Assembly (NCBI RefSeq): GCF_040939305.1
Contig: NZ_CP162511.1
Span: forward strand, 4,130,649 to 4,194,648
From: Herbiconiux sp. A18JL235
Lineage (GTDB): Bacteria > Actinomycetota > Actinomycetes > Actinomycetales > Microbacteriaceae
Direction: 5' to 3'
DNA: 64,000 nt
Numbering within the stretch: position 1 is the first letter of the stretch; each line of letters begins with the position of its first letter. Positions 34,795 through 42,486 of this stretch are shown here, in pieces. A program made the translations under genes and the position numbers. The notes below the pieces were generated by a model. The model was not told the origin of the DNA. It was given only the letters and a program-made list of their open reading frames with translations, and searched no databases.

Positions 34795-35967
34795 CTAGGC
34801 CACGAGAGCGAGCACCACGGTCGCGAGCGGCACGATGACCACGACCGCGATGAGCCCCAGCCCCATGAAGCGCGGCCACGAGATGGTCACCCCGAGCGAC
34901 GTCAGGCGCTGGTGCCAGAGCAGGGTCGCGAGCGAGGCCCACGGGGTGACCAGCGGGCCGAGGTTGGTGCCGATGAGCAGCGCCATGATGCGCGCCGAGC
35001 TGTCGGCGTGCGGCTCGAGCACGAGGTAGGCGGGGAGGTTGTTCAGCACGTTCGCGCTGAGGGCGCCCACCGCCGCGAGGTGCAGCAGGCTGAGCGGGTC
35101 GTCGCCCGAGCCGGTCACCTGGGTCAGAACGGATTCGAGTCCGCGCACCTGAGCGGCTTCGACCAGCACGAACAACCCGAGGGCGATGCCGAGCGCCTGC
35201 CACGGGATGAGCGAGGGCCTGATCGCCGAGCGTCGCCGCACGAGGAACATGCCGAGCAGCAGCACCGCGCCCGCCCCGGCCACCAGCGCGACCTCGATGC
35301 CCGAGACGAGCATCGGCAGCAGCACCGCCACGACGACGGCGCTGAACACGAGCAGCACGCGGTCGTCGACCGGCGTGCGCTCGGGCAGCGTGAACGACCC
35401 GCGGAGGCTGCGGCGGTGCACGAGCGAGAGGATGGCCACGGTCGCCGCCACGCCCACCAGCCCGGGCGCCCACGACACCGCGAGGAAGGAGGCGGGGCTC
35501 TCACCGAGACGGTCGGCGGCGAGCAGGTTGGTGAGGTTCGAGACCGGCAGGAACAGCGACGCCGTGTTGGCGAGCCACACGGTCGCCAGCGCGAAGGGCA
35601 GGGGCGGGATGCCGACGTGCTGCGCCAGAACGACCACCACCGGTGTCACCAGCACGGCGGTGGTGTCGAGCGAGAGGAAGGCGGTGCTCACCACGGCGAG
35701 CGCGATGACGAGCGCCCAGAGCAGCCACACCCGCCCGCGACCCCAGCCGGCGAGGCGTTCGGCGAGCGCCGTGAACACGCCCGCCTCGCTCGCGAGTTCG
35801 GCGACGATCGTGATGCCGACGACGAAGGCGAGCACCGGGGCCACCCGCGCAAGGAGCGCGACGAAGTCGCTCCAGGGCAGGAACCCGGCGGCGACGACGA
35901 GGGCGGCGGCGAGGAGGAGGGCGACGGTGAGGATCGTTCCGATCCTGCGCCCTGCAGCGGCGAGCAT
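34795..35967 (-). CDS. ArsB/NhaD-type ion transporter permease
   Basis: This 390-residue membrane protein has about eleven helices with the family motifs LDTTAVLVTPVVVVLA, LANTASLFLPVSNLTNLL, and NVLNNLPAYLVLEP with GTNLGPLVTPWASLATLLW. This places it in the ion transporter superfamily of ArsB arsenite permeases, NhaD and SLC13-like proteins. No arsR or arsC is near, so arsenite export is not shown. The ATG at 35967 is chosen over a much longer frame that overlaps the HAD gene; TAGACT lies eight bases upstream. The stop codon falls within the flank of the inverted-repeat element. Confidence 0.8.
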   Translation of the reverse strand: MLAAAGRRIGTILTVALLLAAALVVAAGFLPWSDFVALLARVAPVLAFVVGITIVAELASEAGVFTALAERLAGWGRGRVWLLWALVIALAVVSTAFLSLDTTAVLVTPVVVVLAQHVGIPPLPFALATVWLANTASLFLPVSNLTNLLAADRLGESPASFLAVSWAPGLVGVAATVAILSLVHRRSLRGSFTLPERTPVDDRVLLVFSAVVVAVLLPMLVSGIEVALVAGAGAVLLLGMFLVRRRSAIRPSLIPWQALGIALGLFVLVEAAQVRGLESVLTQVTGSGDDPLSLLHLAAVGALSANVLNNLPAYLVLEPHADSSARIMALLIGTNLGPLVTPWASLATLLWHQRLTSLGVTISWPRFMGLGLIAVVVIVPLATVVLALVA

Positions 35968-36063
35968 GATCGGCGAGTCTATTCCGCTTCGGGTCGCCGC
36001 CGGTGACGGTCGGGGACACCTCCCGGCGCCCGCTCGGTTGGGGGGGCCTGAGCGCCCTCCACC

Positions 36064-36069
36064 TAGGAT
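36064..36069 (+). promoter_or_regulatory. Leaderless -10 box of the HAD hydrolase gene
   Basis: TAGGAT lies seven bases before the GTG at 36077. An in-frame ATG at 36068 overlaps the box and so would not be transcribed. Confidence 0.45.
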
Positions 36070-36076
36070 GTCTCGG

Positions 36077-36748
36077 GTGACTCGACAGACTCCCACCAAA
36101 CCCTGGTCGTGCATCCTGTTCGACCTCGACGGCACCATCACCGATTCCGCCCCCGGCATCATCGGCCGTCTGTCGCGCACGCTCGAAGCCCTCGGCCGGC
36201 CGGTGCCGCTGCCCGCCGAGCTGGTCGCCTTCGTCGGCCCGCCCATCCTCGACGGGTTCCGCGACGTCGCCGACATGAACCCGCAGGAGGCCGCCGAGGC
36301 GCTTCAGGTGTACCGCGGGCTCGCGGCGACCGACGGCCCTCAGGGCGACGCCACCGTCTACCCCGGCATGCTCGGGCTGGTGAAGGCCATCCACGAGGCC
36401 GGTGTGCCGCTCGCGCTGGCCACCTCGAAGTCGGAGGTGCAGGCGCAGCGCGTGCTGGAGCACCTCGGCATCGCCGACTGCTTCGACGTCGTCTGCGGCT
36501 CGTCGGAAGACGAGACCAGGAGCGCCAAGAAGGACGTGGTCGAAGAGGCGTTGCGCCGCCTGAGGGAGCAGGGGGTCGACCTGTCGAACCTCGTCATGGT
36601 GGGCGACCGCGAGCACGACGTGGAGGGCGCCGGGCATCACGGGGTTCCCGTGGTCATGGTCGAGTGGGGCTACGGCTCGCCCGCCGAGGCGGTGGGTGCC
36701 ATCGCGGTGGTGCACTCGGTCGAGCAATTGCGCGACAAGCTGCTCTGA
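36077..36748 (+). CDS. HAD-family phosphatase, Gph-like
   Basis: This 223-residue HAD hydrolase has motif I FDLDGTITDS (residues about 13-22), motif II in LATSKSEVQ, motif III Lys in SAKKDVVEEAL and motif IV MVGDREHDVEGA. The cap domain is of the small helical type as in phosphoglycolate phosphatase. It may hydrolyse phosphoglycolate, pyrophosphate or a sugar phosphate. The GTG at 36077 is chosen from the -10 position. It is followed by an unrecognised gene after 18 bases, probably in the same transcript. Confidence 0.82.
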   Translation: MTRQTPTKPWSCILFDLDGTITDSAPGIIGRLSRTLEALGRPVPLPAELVAFVGPPILDGFRDVADMNPQEAAEALQVYRGLAATDGPQGDATVYPGMLGLVKAIHEAGVPLALATSKSEVQAQRVLEHLGIADCFDVVCGSSEDETRSAKKDVVEEALRRLREQGVDLSNLVMVGDREHDVEGAGHHGVPVVMVEWGYGSPAEAVGAIAVVHSVEQLRDKLL

Positions 36749-36766
36749 CAGGTCCATACTCCCTTC

Positions 36767-37402
36767 ATGGGGTCTGAAGCGCTCGTCACGGTGACGGTGA
36801 CGGATGCGCGTGGCCAAGTGCTCCTCACCGCCGACGGCGTGAAGGCGGTGCTGGAGTCGGGCGAGCTCGTCCTCCGCGCCCCGGTGCGCCGCACCTTCGT
36901 GCTCACCTCCCTCGACGGGGTGGAGACAGCGGGGCCCGAGCTGCGGTTCCACGACCACGAGCACCGCTTCGCCCTCCGCTTCGAGTCGGAGACGGCAGCG
37001 GTGCGGTGGGCTGCCAAGGCCTCGGCGCCGCCGCCCACACTCGCCTCGAAGCTCGGGGTCTCGCCCGAGCATCCCGCCGTCGTTCTCGGGCGGGCCCCGG
37101 GCGACGAGGTGCTGCTCGCCGCACTCGACGGGTGCAGAGTCGAGGGGCCGCAGCCGTCGGCGGTCGTCGCCCTCGCCGAGGTCGACACCCGCGACGAGCT
37201 GGAGCAGGCCCTCATTGAGTGGGCAGCCCTCCCCACGCCTCTGCCGCTCTGGGTGGTGCACGGCAAGGGTGCGACGACGGCGATCCGGGCCGACGAGGTG
37301 CGGCTGGCGCTGCGCGAGCGCGGGTTCACCGACACGAAGGTGTCGGCCGTCTCGTCGTCGCGGGGCGCGACGCGATACAGCCCGCCGAGGCCGCATGGCT
37401 GA
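36767..37402 (+). CDS. Conserved hypothetical protein, 211 residues
   Basis: I do not recognise this protein. It has a beta-rich N-terminus (LVTVTVTDARGQVLLT), a middle with FHDHEHRFALRFESE, a VLGRAPGDEVLLAALDG segment and a C-terminal HGKGATTAIRADEVRLALRERGF that resembles the ends of DUF3052-like actinobacterial proteins. There is no signal peptide or membrane helix. It overlaps the next gene by eight bases, so the two are translationally coupled. It follows the HAD gene by 18 bases. Confidence 0.55.
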   Translation: MGSEALVTVTVTDARGQVLLTADGVKAVLESGELVLRAPVRRTFVLTSLDGVETAGPELRFHDHEHRFALRFESETAAVRWAAKASAPPPTLASKLGVSPEHPAVVLGRAPGDEVLLAALDGCRVEGPQPSAVVALAEVDTRDELEQALIEWAALPTPLPLWVVHGKGATTAIRADEVRLALRERGFTDTKVSAVSSSRGATRYSPPRPHG

Positions 37403-38195
37403 GCGCAACGGCGGCGTCGGCGGTCACGGTGGCGGCGTCGTCGAAGCAAGACGGCACCCGGTGCTGAGGCGGTTCGCGGGCGTCGTCGTCGCAGCGCTGG
37501 CGGTGCTCGCGGTACTGGTCGTCGCCTTCGTCATCTCGGCGAAGACCACCTTCGCCGCCGAGCTCGAGCCGGTGCAGGAGGTCGCCGCCGACAGCGCGGT
37601 CGACGTGCGGTGGAGCTACGACCAGGTGGTGCTCACGCCGAGCGCCGGTGGGAGCACGACCGGTCTGATGTTCATTCCCGGGGCGAAGGTCGACCCGCTC
37701 GCCTACATCTACAAGCTCGCGCCGCTGGCCGAGGCGGGGGTGACCGTAGTGATCCCCCGGCCGCTGCTCAACTTCGCCATCCTCGACGCGCGGCCGCTCG
37801 AGGCGTTCACCTCGGCGGCTCCGGGTGTCGACACCTGGTTCGTGGGAGGGCACTCGCTCGGCGGTGTGAAGGCCTGCCAGTACGCGAGCGGGGGCGGGGT
37901 GGCGGGCCTGGTGCTGTTCGGCTCGTACTGCGCGGGCGATGAGTCGTCGCTCGACGTGCCCGTGCTGTCGCTCTGGGGTTCGAACGACGGGCTGAGCACG
38001 CCCACCGACATCGAGGCGAGCCGCGCCCAGCTGCCCGCGGGCACCGAGTTCGTCGAGCTCGAGGGCGCCACCCACGCCCAGTTCGGCGACTACGGTCTCC
38101 AGCCCGGCGACGGCGACACCACCACCACCGACCCCGAGGTGCGCGCCGCCATCGCCGCCGCCCTGGTTCCTTTCGTCACCGAGGGCGGCGGCTGA
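37395..38195 (+). CDS. Membrane-anchored alpha/beta hydrolase
   Basis: This 266-residue hydrolase has one N-terminal membrane helix (residues about 28-48) and an extracytoplasmic hydrolase domain. The nucleophile is in the elbow GGHSLGG, the acid in LWGSNDGLS and the His in EGATHAQFGDYG, the usual order Ser-Asp-His. It belongs to a Gly-rich actinobacterial alpha/beta hydrolase group of unknown substrate. The ATG at 37395 lies inside the end of the previous gene. It is convergent with the surface-protein gene, ten bases away. Confidence 0.8.
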   Translation: MAERNGGVGGHGGGVVEARRHPVLRRFAGVVVAALAVLAVLVVAFVISAKTTFAAELEPVQEVAADSAVDVRWSYDQVVLTPSAGGSTTGLMFIPGAKVDPLAYIYKLAPLAEAGVTVVIPRPLLNFAILDARPLEAFTSAAPGVDTWFVGGHSLGGVKACQYASGGGVAGLVLFGSYCAGDESSLDVPVLSLWGSNDGLSTPTDIEASRAQLPAGTEFVELEGATHAQFGDYGLQPGDGDTTTTDPEVRAAIAAALVPFVTEGGG

Positions 38196-38205
38196 CACCG
38201 ATTCG

Positions 38206-39360
38206 TCAGCGTGCCTGCCGGCGTCCTGCCTGCCTCACCCGAACGACGGCGAGCGTTCCGCCGAGGAGCGCGAGCGCCACGAAGGCCACACCGGGAATCA
38301 CCTCGGCACCGGTCTGCGCCAACGACCCGGCGCCGCGCGTGCCGGCGGTGCCGGCGGCCTCGCCCGCACCCGCACCGCCGCTACCCGAAGCACCGCCACC
38401 CGTTCCCGACCCACCGGGCGCCGCGGTCGCCGTCGCGCTCGGAGTGGGAGTCGCCGTCGGGTTCGGCGTCGCCGTCGAGGTGGGCGTCGGAGTCCGAGTC
38501 GGTGTGGGAGTGGGCGTCGGCCCGACCCCCGACACTGCCTCGGCGGTCAGCGGCAGGATGACCGTGACGCTCGGCGCCTCGGGATTGCCGTTCATGACGC
38601 GGCCGACGATCGTCACCGTGCCGGTGACACTCCCCGCCTTCGTGGGGCTGAATCGAAGATCGACGGTTCCCGTGTCGCGCGGCATGAGGGTCGCGCCCGC
38701 ACCGAACGACGACGACGCGATCTTCACGGTCGACAGCGCAGCGCCGGCACTGTCGCGCACCACGACGTCGCCCTCAGTGAAACGGAGGGGGTCGATGCCC
38801 GCCACCGTGATCGTGAGGCGCACCGTCGCCTGACTCCCCGTTTTCACGCTGCCGAAGGCCAGTGCAGCCCTGCCATCCGGCTGGGTGGCCGTGAAGGAGG
38901 CACGATCGGTGGTGAGGGACTGGGCGTCGAAACGGACGGGGAGAGTGAACGAGCCAATACCCGAGACGTCGAGGGCGGTGAGTGCCACCGTCTGGCTGGA
39001 GACCGTGCCGGCGGCCGGCGCTGTGTACTGCACGGTGAGCGTACGCCGCTGCCCCGTCGCGATCACATCACCGGCCTTGATCGTCGTGCCGGTGAGAACG
39101 AACGGGGCGGTCAGGGTGCCGAGGGGCGCCGGGTCGATCGTGACCGAGTCCATACCCTCGTTGAGGATGGTGATCGTGCGGGTGATGACGGTTCCTGTCT
39201 TGACGGGACCGAAATTGCCGTCCTTGCCCTCGATGATCACCGACAGGGGGTCGCTCGGAGCCGCCATCGCCGGACCCGGCGCGAAGGCCGCACCCGCTAG
39301 AGCGATGCCCGCGACGACGAGCGTCGTCAACGCGCGCTTCAGAACGGAGTTCGATGGCAT
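38206..39360 (-). CDS. Sortase-anchored surface protein with LAQTG motif
   Basis: This 384-residue secreted protein has a signal peptide (ALTTLVVAGIALAGAAFAPG, cleaved near AMA-APSD), two or three beta-sandwich repeats of the choice-of-anchor / ASPM-SPD-2-Hydin type (GNFGPVKTGT, ALAFGSVKTGSQ), a Thr/Pro-rich stalk (residues about 285-330) and a C-terminal sortase signal: LAQTG at 347-351, a hydrophobic helix and the basic tail RVRQAGRRQAR. LAxTG is the motif preferred by class E sortases, and a class E sortase is encoded at 51062-51892. The start at 39360 is chosen for the signal peptide; a longer frame from 39417 adds no signal features. Confidence 0.8.
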   Translation of the reverse strand: MPSNSVLKRALTTLVVAGIALAGAAFAPGPAMAAPSDPLSVIIEGKDGNFGPVKTGTVITRTITILNEGMDSVTIDPAPLGTLTAPFVLTGTTIKAGDVIATGQRRTLTVQYTAPAAGTVSSQTVALTALDVSGIGSFTLPVRFDAQSLTTDRASFTATQPDGRAALAFGSVKTGSQATVRLTITVAGIDPLRFTEGDVVVRDSAGAALSTVKIASSSFGAGATLMPRDTGTVDLRFSPTKAGSVTGTVTIVGRVMNGNPEAPSVTVILPLTAEAVSGVGPTPTPTPTRTPTPTSTATPNPTATPTPSATATAAPGGSGTGGGASGSGGAGAGEAAGTAGTRGAGSLAQTGAEVIPGVAFVALALLGGTLAVVRVRQAGRRQAR

Positions 39361-39456
39361 GGGGGTACCCGCTTTCTTCTCAGACGTGGGAATCAGCGTG
39401 CGTGACGACCGCCCCACCCCGTTATGAGCAATCAGTACTCACCCACCGGGCCTCCC

Positions 39457-39462
39457 TACGAT
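39457..39462 (+). promoter_or_regulatory. Leaderless -10 box of the coiled-coil protein gene
   Basis: TACGAT lies six bases before the ATG at 39469. Confidence 0.45.
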
Positions 39463-39468
39463 GGGCAC

Positions 39469-40752
39469 ATGGACGCCCTCTCACTCCTCCCGAGCGTGAT
39501 CGTGTTCGGCACCGTCGGCGTGGCGGTGGTCTCGGCGGTCGTGCTGCTGCGGCGCCGGGCCCGGCGCTCCCCCGCACCCGCCATCTCTCGCGCGCCGGCC
39601 CGCGAGAGCGTCGCCGACCTCTCCCGCCGCGCCGGCATCGCCCTCGTGCGCATGGACGACGCCGTGCGCTCCGCCGAGCAGGAGCTCGAGTTCGCCCGCG
39701 CCGAGTTCGGCGACGCCGCCACCACGGCCTTCGCCGACGCAGTCGCCACGGCGAAGCGCCGCGCCTCGGAGGCGTTCGCCCTGAAGCAGCGTCTCGACGA
39801 CAGCGTTCCCGACACCGAGCAGGAGCAGCGCGATTGGAACAAGCGCATCCTGGCCCTCGGCGACACCGCCGTCGCCCTGGTCGACGAGCAGACCCGCGGG
39901 TTCGACGACCGCCGCCGCGCCGAGAGCTCCGCCGCCGAGTCACTGCGCCTCGTGCGTGCCCGTCTCGCCGAGGCGCGCGCCGACGTCCCGGAAGCGCGCC
40001 GCACCCTCGAACGCGTCTCCGCCTCGTTCGATCCCGAAGCGCTCGGCAGCCTCACGAGTGCGCCCGACCGTGCCGAGAGACTCTTCGCCAGCGCCTCCTC
40101 GCGCCTCGACGAGGCGGCGGCGCTCCTGGAGTCCGACCCGCTGGCCGCCGTGGCGGGTCTTGTCCGCACTGCAGGAGAGGAGCTCGCCGACGCGCGCGAC
40201 ATCCTCTCCGACGTGCGCGAGCTCCCCGCCGCTCTCGACCGCGCCACCGCAGCCCGCGAGGCGGCACTCGCCGCCGCCCGCGACCTCCTCGTCGAGGCGG
40301 CGCGGCTGCGCGACGAGGTCGACGACCAGTCGGCGGCGACCGAGATCGCCGTGGCCCTCACCGGGCTCACCGACGCCGTCGGCACCGCCTCGCGGAGACG
40401 ACCACCGCATCCGAGTGCCGACCTCGACCTCCTCGCCGCGGCGAGCGCCCCCCTCGAGACGGCGGTGGCCACGGCGCGGAGCGCCCAGCGCCGGCTCGAC
40501 GCCGCCCGCGAGGCTCTCGCCGGTGCCCTGCAGATCGCCGAGAGCCACCTCGACACGGCCCGCCGCTCGATCGCCTCGAACCGCGGCCGGGTGGGGCCGG
40601 ATGCGCGCACCCGCCTGGCCTCGGCCGAACGCGAACTCGGTCTGGCACGCCTCGAGGCCGACCCGATCGCCGCGCTCGACGGGGCGCGCCGCGCAGCGAC
40701 CCTCGCCACCGATGCCGACGCCCTGGCCCACTACGACGCCCTGCACGGCTGA
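39469..40752 (+). CDS. Membrane-anchored coiled-coil protein
   Basis: This 427-residue protein has one N-terminal membrane helix (SVIVFGTVGVAVVSAVVLL) and then almost entirely Ala/Glu/Arg-rich helical sequence with strong heptad-like character, probably a long coiled coil. It resembles the C-terminal part of TPM-domain proteins of actinomycetes, but the TPM domain itself is missing. No catalytic motif is seen. The ATG at 39469 has a leaderless -10 box; an in-frame ATG at 39424 is upstream of it. It sits between the surface protein and the tRNA-Leu gene. Confidence 0.65.
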   Translation: MDALSLLPSVIVFGTVGVAVVSAVVLLRRRARRSPAPAISRAPARESVADLSRRAGIALVRMDDAVRSAEQELEFARAEFGDAATTAFADAVATAKRRASEAFALKQRLDDSVPDTEQEQRDWNKRILALGDTAVALVDEQTRGFDDRRRAESSAAESLRLVRARLAEARADVPEARRTLERVSASFDPEALGSLTSAPDRAERLFASASSRLDEAAALLESDPLAAVAGLVRTAGEELADARDILSDVRELPAALDRATAAREAALAAARDLLVEAARLRDEVDDQSAATEIAVALTGLTDAVGTASRRRPPHPSADLDLLAAASAPLETAVATARSAQRRLDAAREALAGALQIAESHLDTARRSIASNRGRVGPDARTRLASAERELGLARLEADPIAALDGARRAATLATDADALAHYDALHG

Positions 40753-40798
40753 GCCCCAGCGGGCATCCCCCAGAGCGGGCTACCCCTTAAAGCACGAA

Positions 40799-40818
40799 TG
40801 CCGGTCACAAGACCGGCA
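40799..40818 (-). terminator. Hairpin downstream of tRNA-Leu
   Basis: TGCCGGTC and GACCGGCA form a perfect eight-pair stem with a four-base loop. It lies eleven bases after the 3' end of tRNA-Leu on the minus strand. The following T tract is weak, so termination is probable but not certain. Confidence 0.45.
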
Positions 40819-40829
40819 CCCGATGTCCG

Positions 40830-40913
40830 TGCGCGAGGGGGGACTTGAACCCCCACGCCCTTGCGGGCACTGGCACCTGAAGCCAGCGCGTCTGCCAATT
40901 CCGCCACTCGCGC
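40830..40913 (-). tRNA. tRNA-Leu(CAG)
   Basis: An 84-base class II tRNA with a seven-pair acceptor GCGCGAG/CTCGCGC, the D-arm starting TGGCGGAATTGGCAGACGC, anticodon loop TTCAGGT (anticodon CAG), a long variable arm CCCGCAAGGGC and T-arm GGGGGTTCAAGTCCCCC. CCA is not encoded. It marks the usual boundary of the fhaA operon in actinomycetes. Confidence 0.95.
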
Positions 40914-41120
40914 GAACTAGGAGAGGTTAGCACGCCGCGGCGGCGCGAGCGAACCGGGGCCCTGACGGGGCCTGAGAGTGCATTAACACCCAAGACAAGT
41001 AACATCGACGTAGCATTCACGCCTTTGACAGTGCGCCTCCTGCGCGCGGCAGCCACCGACACCGAGAATCCCACCGGACTGGTGGGCCGACGGAGACGCG
41101 GAAACAAGATCGGGAGAGAC
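40914..41120. other. Intergenic region between tRNA-Leu and fhaA
   Basis: These 207 bases contain the divergent promoters of tRNA-Leu and the fhaA operon. TAACAT (41000) and TAGCAT (41011) are candidate -10 boxes for fhaA, giving a leader of about 100 bases. No other structure is clear. Confidence 0.35.
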
Positions 41121-41888
41121 GTGGGAATACTGGACAACTTCGAGAGGGGTCTCGAGCGCGCCGTGAACGGCGCCTTCGCGAAGACCTTCCGCTCGGGGCT
41201 CCAGCCGGTCGAGATCTCCTCGGCGCTGAAGCGCGAACTCGACACCAAGGCGGCGGTGGTCTCGCGCGACCGCATCCTGGTGCCGAACAGCTTCCAGGTG
41301 CGGTTGTCCTCCTCCGACCACCAGCGCATGGCGGGCATCGGCCAGGCCCTGCTCGACGACCTCGACCAGATCGTCGTTCAGCACGCCGCCCAGCAGGGCT
41401 TCCAGTTCGCCGGCCCGGTGATGATCGAACTGGTGCCCGACGAGAAGCTCACCACGGGTGTCGTGCAGATCGACTCGGCGAACCTGCAGGGTGAGGTGAG
41501 CTGGGTTCCCGTGCTCGACGTCGCCGGGGTGCGCCACCCCATCACCCGCTCCCGCACCATCGTCGGCCGGGGCAGCGACGCCGACATCACCGTCGACGAC
41601 ACCGGCACCTCGCGCAAGCACGTCGAGATCGTGTGGGACGGCCAGAACGCCCAGGCCCGCGACCTCGGCTCCACGAACGGTTCCGAGCTGAACGGTCGGC
41701 CGTTCCAGCGCGCCAACCTCGAGCCCGACTCGGTCATCCGCATCGGCCGAACCGACATCGTCTTCCGGGTGGTGCCGCAGACCTCCGTGCGCGGTGCCGA
41801 TGCGGGCAGGGGAGCCCGGCCCGCCGAGGGCCGCGCCTCCCACGACGCCGGCCGCCCCCCGCTCGATCCCGGCGGATTCTGGCGGTAG
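41121..41888 (+). CDS. fhaA: FhaA, FHA-domain protein with DUF3662
   Basis: This 255-residue protein has an N-terminal DUF3662 domain (residues about 1-120: ILDNFERGLERAVNGAF, RDRILVPNSFQVRLS) and a C-terminal FHA domain with the phosphopeptide-binding loops GRGSDADITVDD, TSRKHVEI and DLGSTNGSELNG. In mycobacteria FhaA binds phosphorylated MviN/FhaA partners at sites of peptidoglycan synthesis. It is the first gene of the seven-gene envelope operon. The GTG at 41121 follows GGGAGAGAC; an in-frame upstream ATG at 41025 extends into the leader. The leader of about 90 bases or more is unusual here, because most neighbours are leaderless. Confidence 0.93.
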   Translation: MGILDNFERGLERAVNGAFAKTFRSGLQPVEISSALKRELDTKAAVVSRDRILVPNSFQVRLSSSDHQRMAGIGQALLDDLDQIVVQHAAQQGFQFAGPVMIELVPDEKLTTGVVQIDSANLQGEVSWVPVLDVAGVRHPITRSRTIVGRGSDADITVDDTGTSRKHVEIVWDGQNAQARDLGSTNGSELNGRPFQRANLEPDSVIRIGRTDIVFRVVPQTSVRGADAGRGARPAEGRASHDAGRPPLDPGGFWR

Positions 41889-41895
41889 GCGGCTC

Positions 41896-42483
41896 ATGAG
41901 CGAACTCACCCTCCTCATCCTGCAGCTGGCGTTCCTGGCGCTGCTGTGGGTGTTCATCTTCATCGTGGTCTACGCGATGCGCTCCGACCTGTTCGGTCAG
42001 CGGGTGCGCAAGCTGAAGGATGCTCCTGCCGCAGCAGGTGCCCCCGTGAACCCCCCCGCACCGAACCCGGCGAACGCAGCCGCGGCAGCCCCGGCAGCCC
42101 CCGCCGCACCGCCCCCGCCCGCGCCGAAGGTGCCCACCTTCGTGCCCGTCGCCGGCACCGAGCTGAGCGGTCCGCCGCGCGCCACCACCACCAACGCCGG
42201 CCGACTCGTCATCACCTCGGGCCCCAAGTCGGGCAGCGAGATCGCCCTCGGGTCGGAGCCGCTCACCATCGGCCGCTCCTCCGACTCCAGCGTCGTCATC
42301 CGCGACGACTACACCTCCACCCACCACGCTCGCCTCATGATCTGGGGCGACGAGTGGGTCATCCAAGACCTCGATTCCACGAACGGCACCTTCCTCGACG
42401 GCGTGCGGGTGACCGCTCCCGTCCACGTGCCCCTGAACACGCCGATCCGCATCGGTGCCACGAGCTTCGAGCTCCGGCGGTAG
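41896..42483 (+). CDS. fhaB: FhaB, FHA-domain membrane protein
   Basis: This 195-residue protein has an N-terminal membrane helix (LLILQLAFLALLWVFIFIVV), a Pro/Ala-rich linker and a C-terminal FHA domain (GRSSDSSVVIRDDYTSTHHARL, DLDSTNGTFLDG) that should bind phosphothreonine on the kinases. In mycobacteria the equivalent (FipA) binds FtsZ and FtsQ. It follows fhaA by seven bases and precedes pstP by three, so the genes are tightly packed. The membrane helix is the usual difference from FhaA. Confidence 0.93.
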   Translation: MSELTLLILQLAFLALLWVFIFIVVYAMRSDLFGQRVRKLKDAPAAAGAPVNPPAPNPANAAAAAPAAPAAPPPPAPKVPTFVPVAGTELSGPPRATTTNAGRLVITSGPKSGSEIALGSEPLTIGRSSDSSVVIRDDYTSTHHARLMIWGDEWVIQDLDSTNGTFLDGVRVTAPVHVPLNTPIRIGATSFELRR

Positions 42484-42486
42484 CCC

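Noticed and set aside
34795..35967. Arsenite resistance operon
   Set aside because: No arsR, arsC or arsenite regulator near; only the permease superfamily is supported.
35501..37408. 635-codon minus-strand frame across the HAD and hypothetical genes
   Set aside because: Overlaps two real genes on the plus strand and has no recognisable domain.
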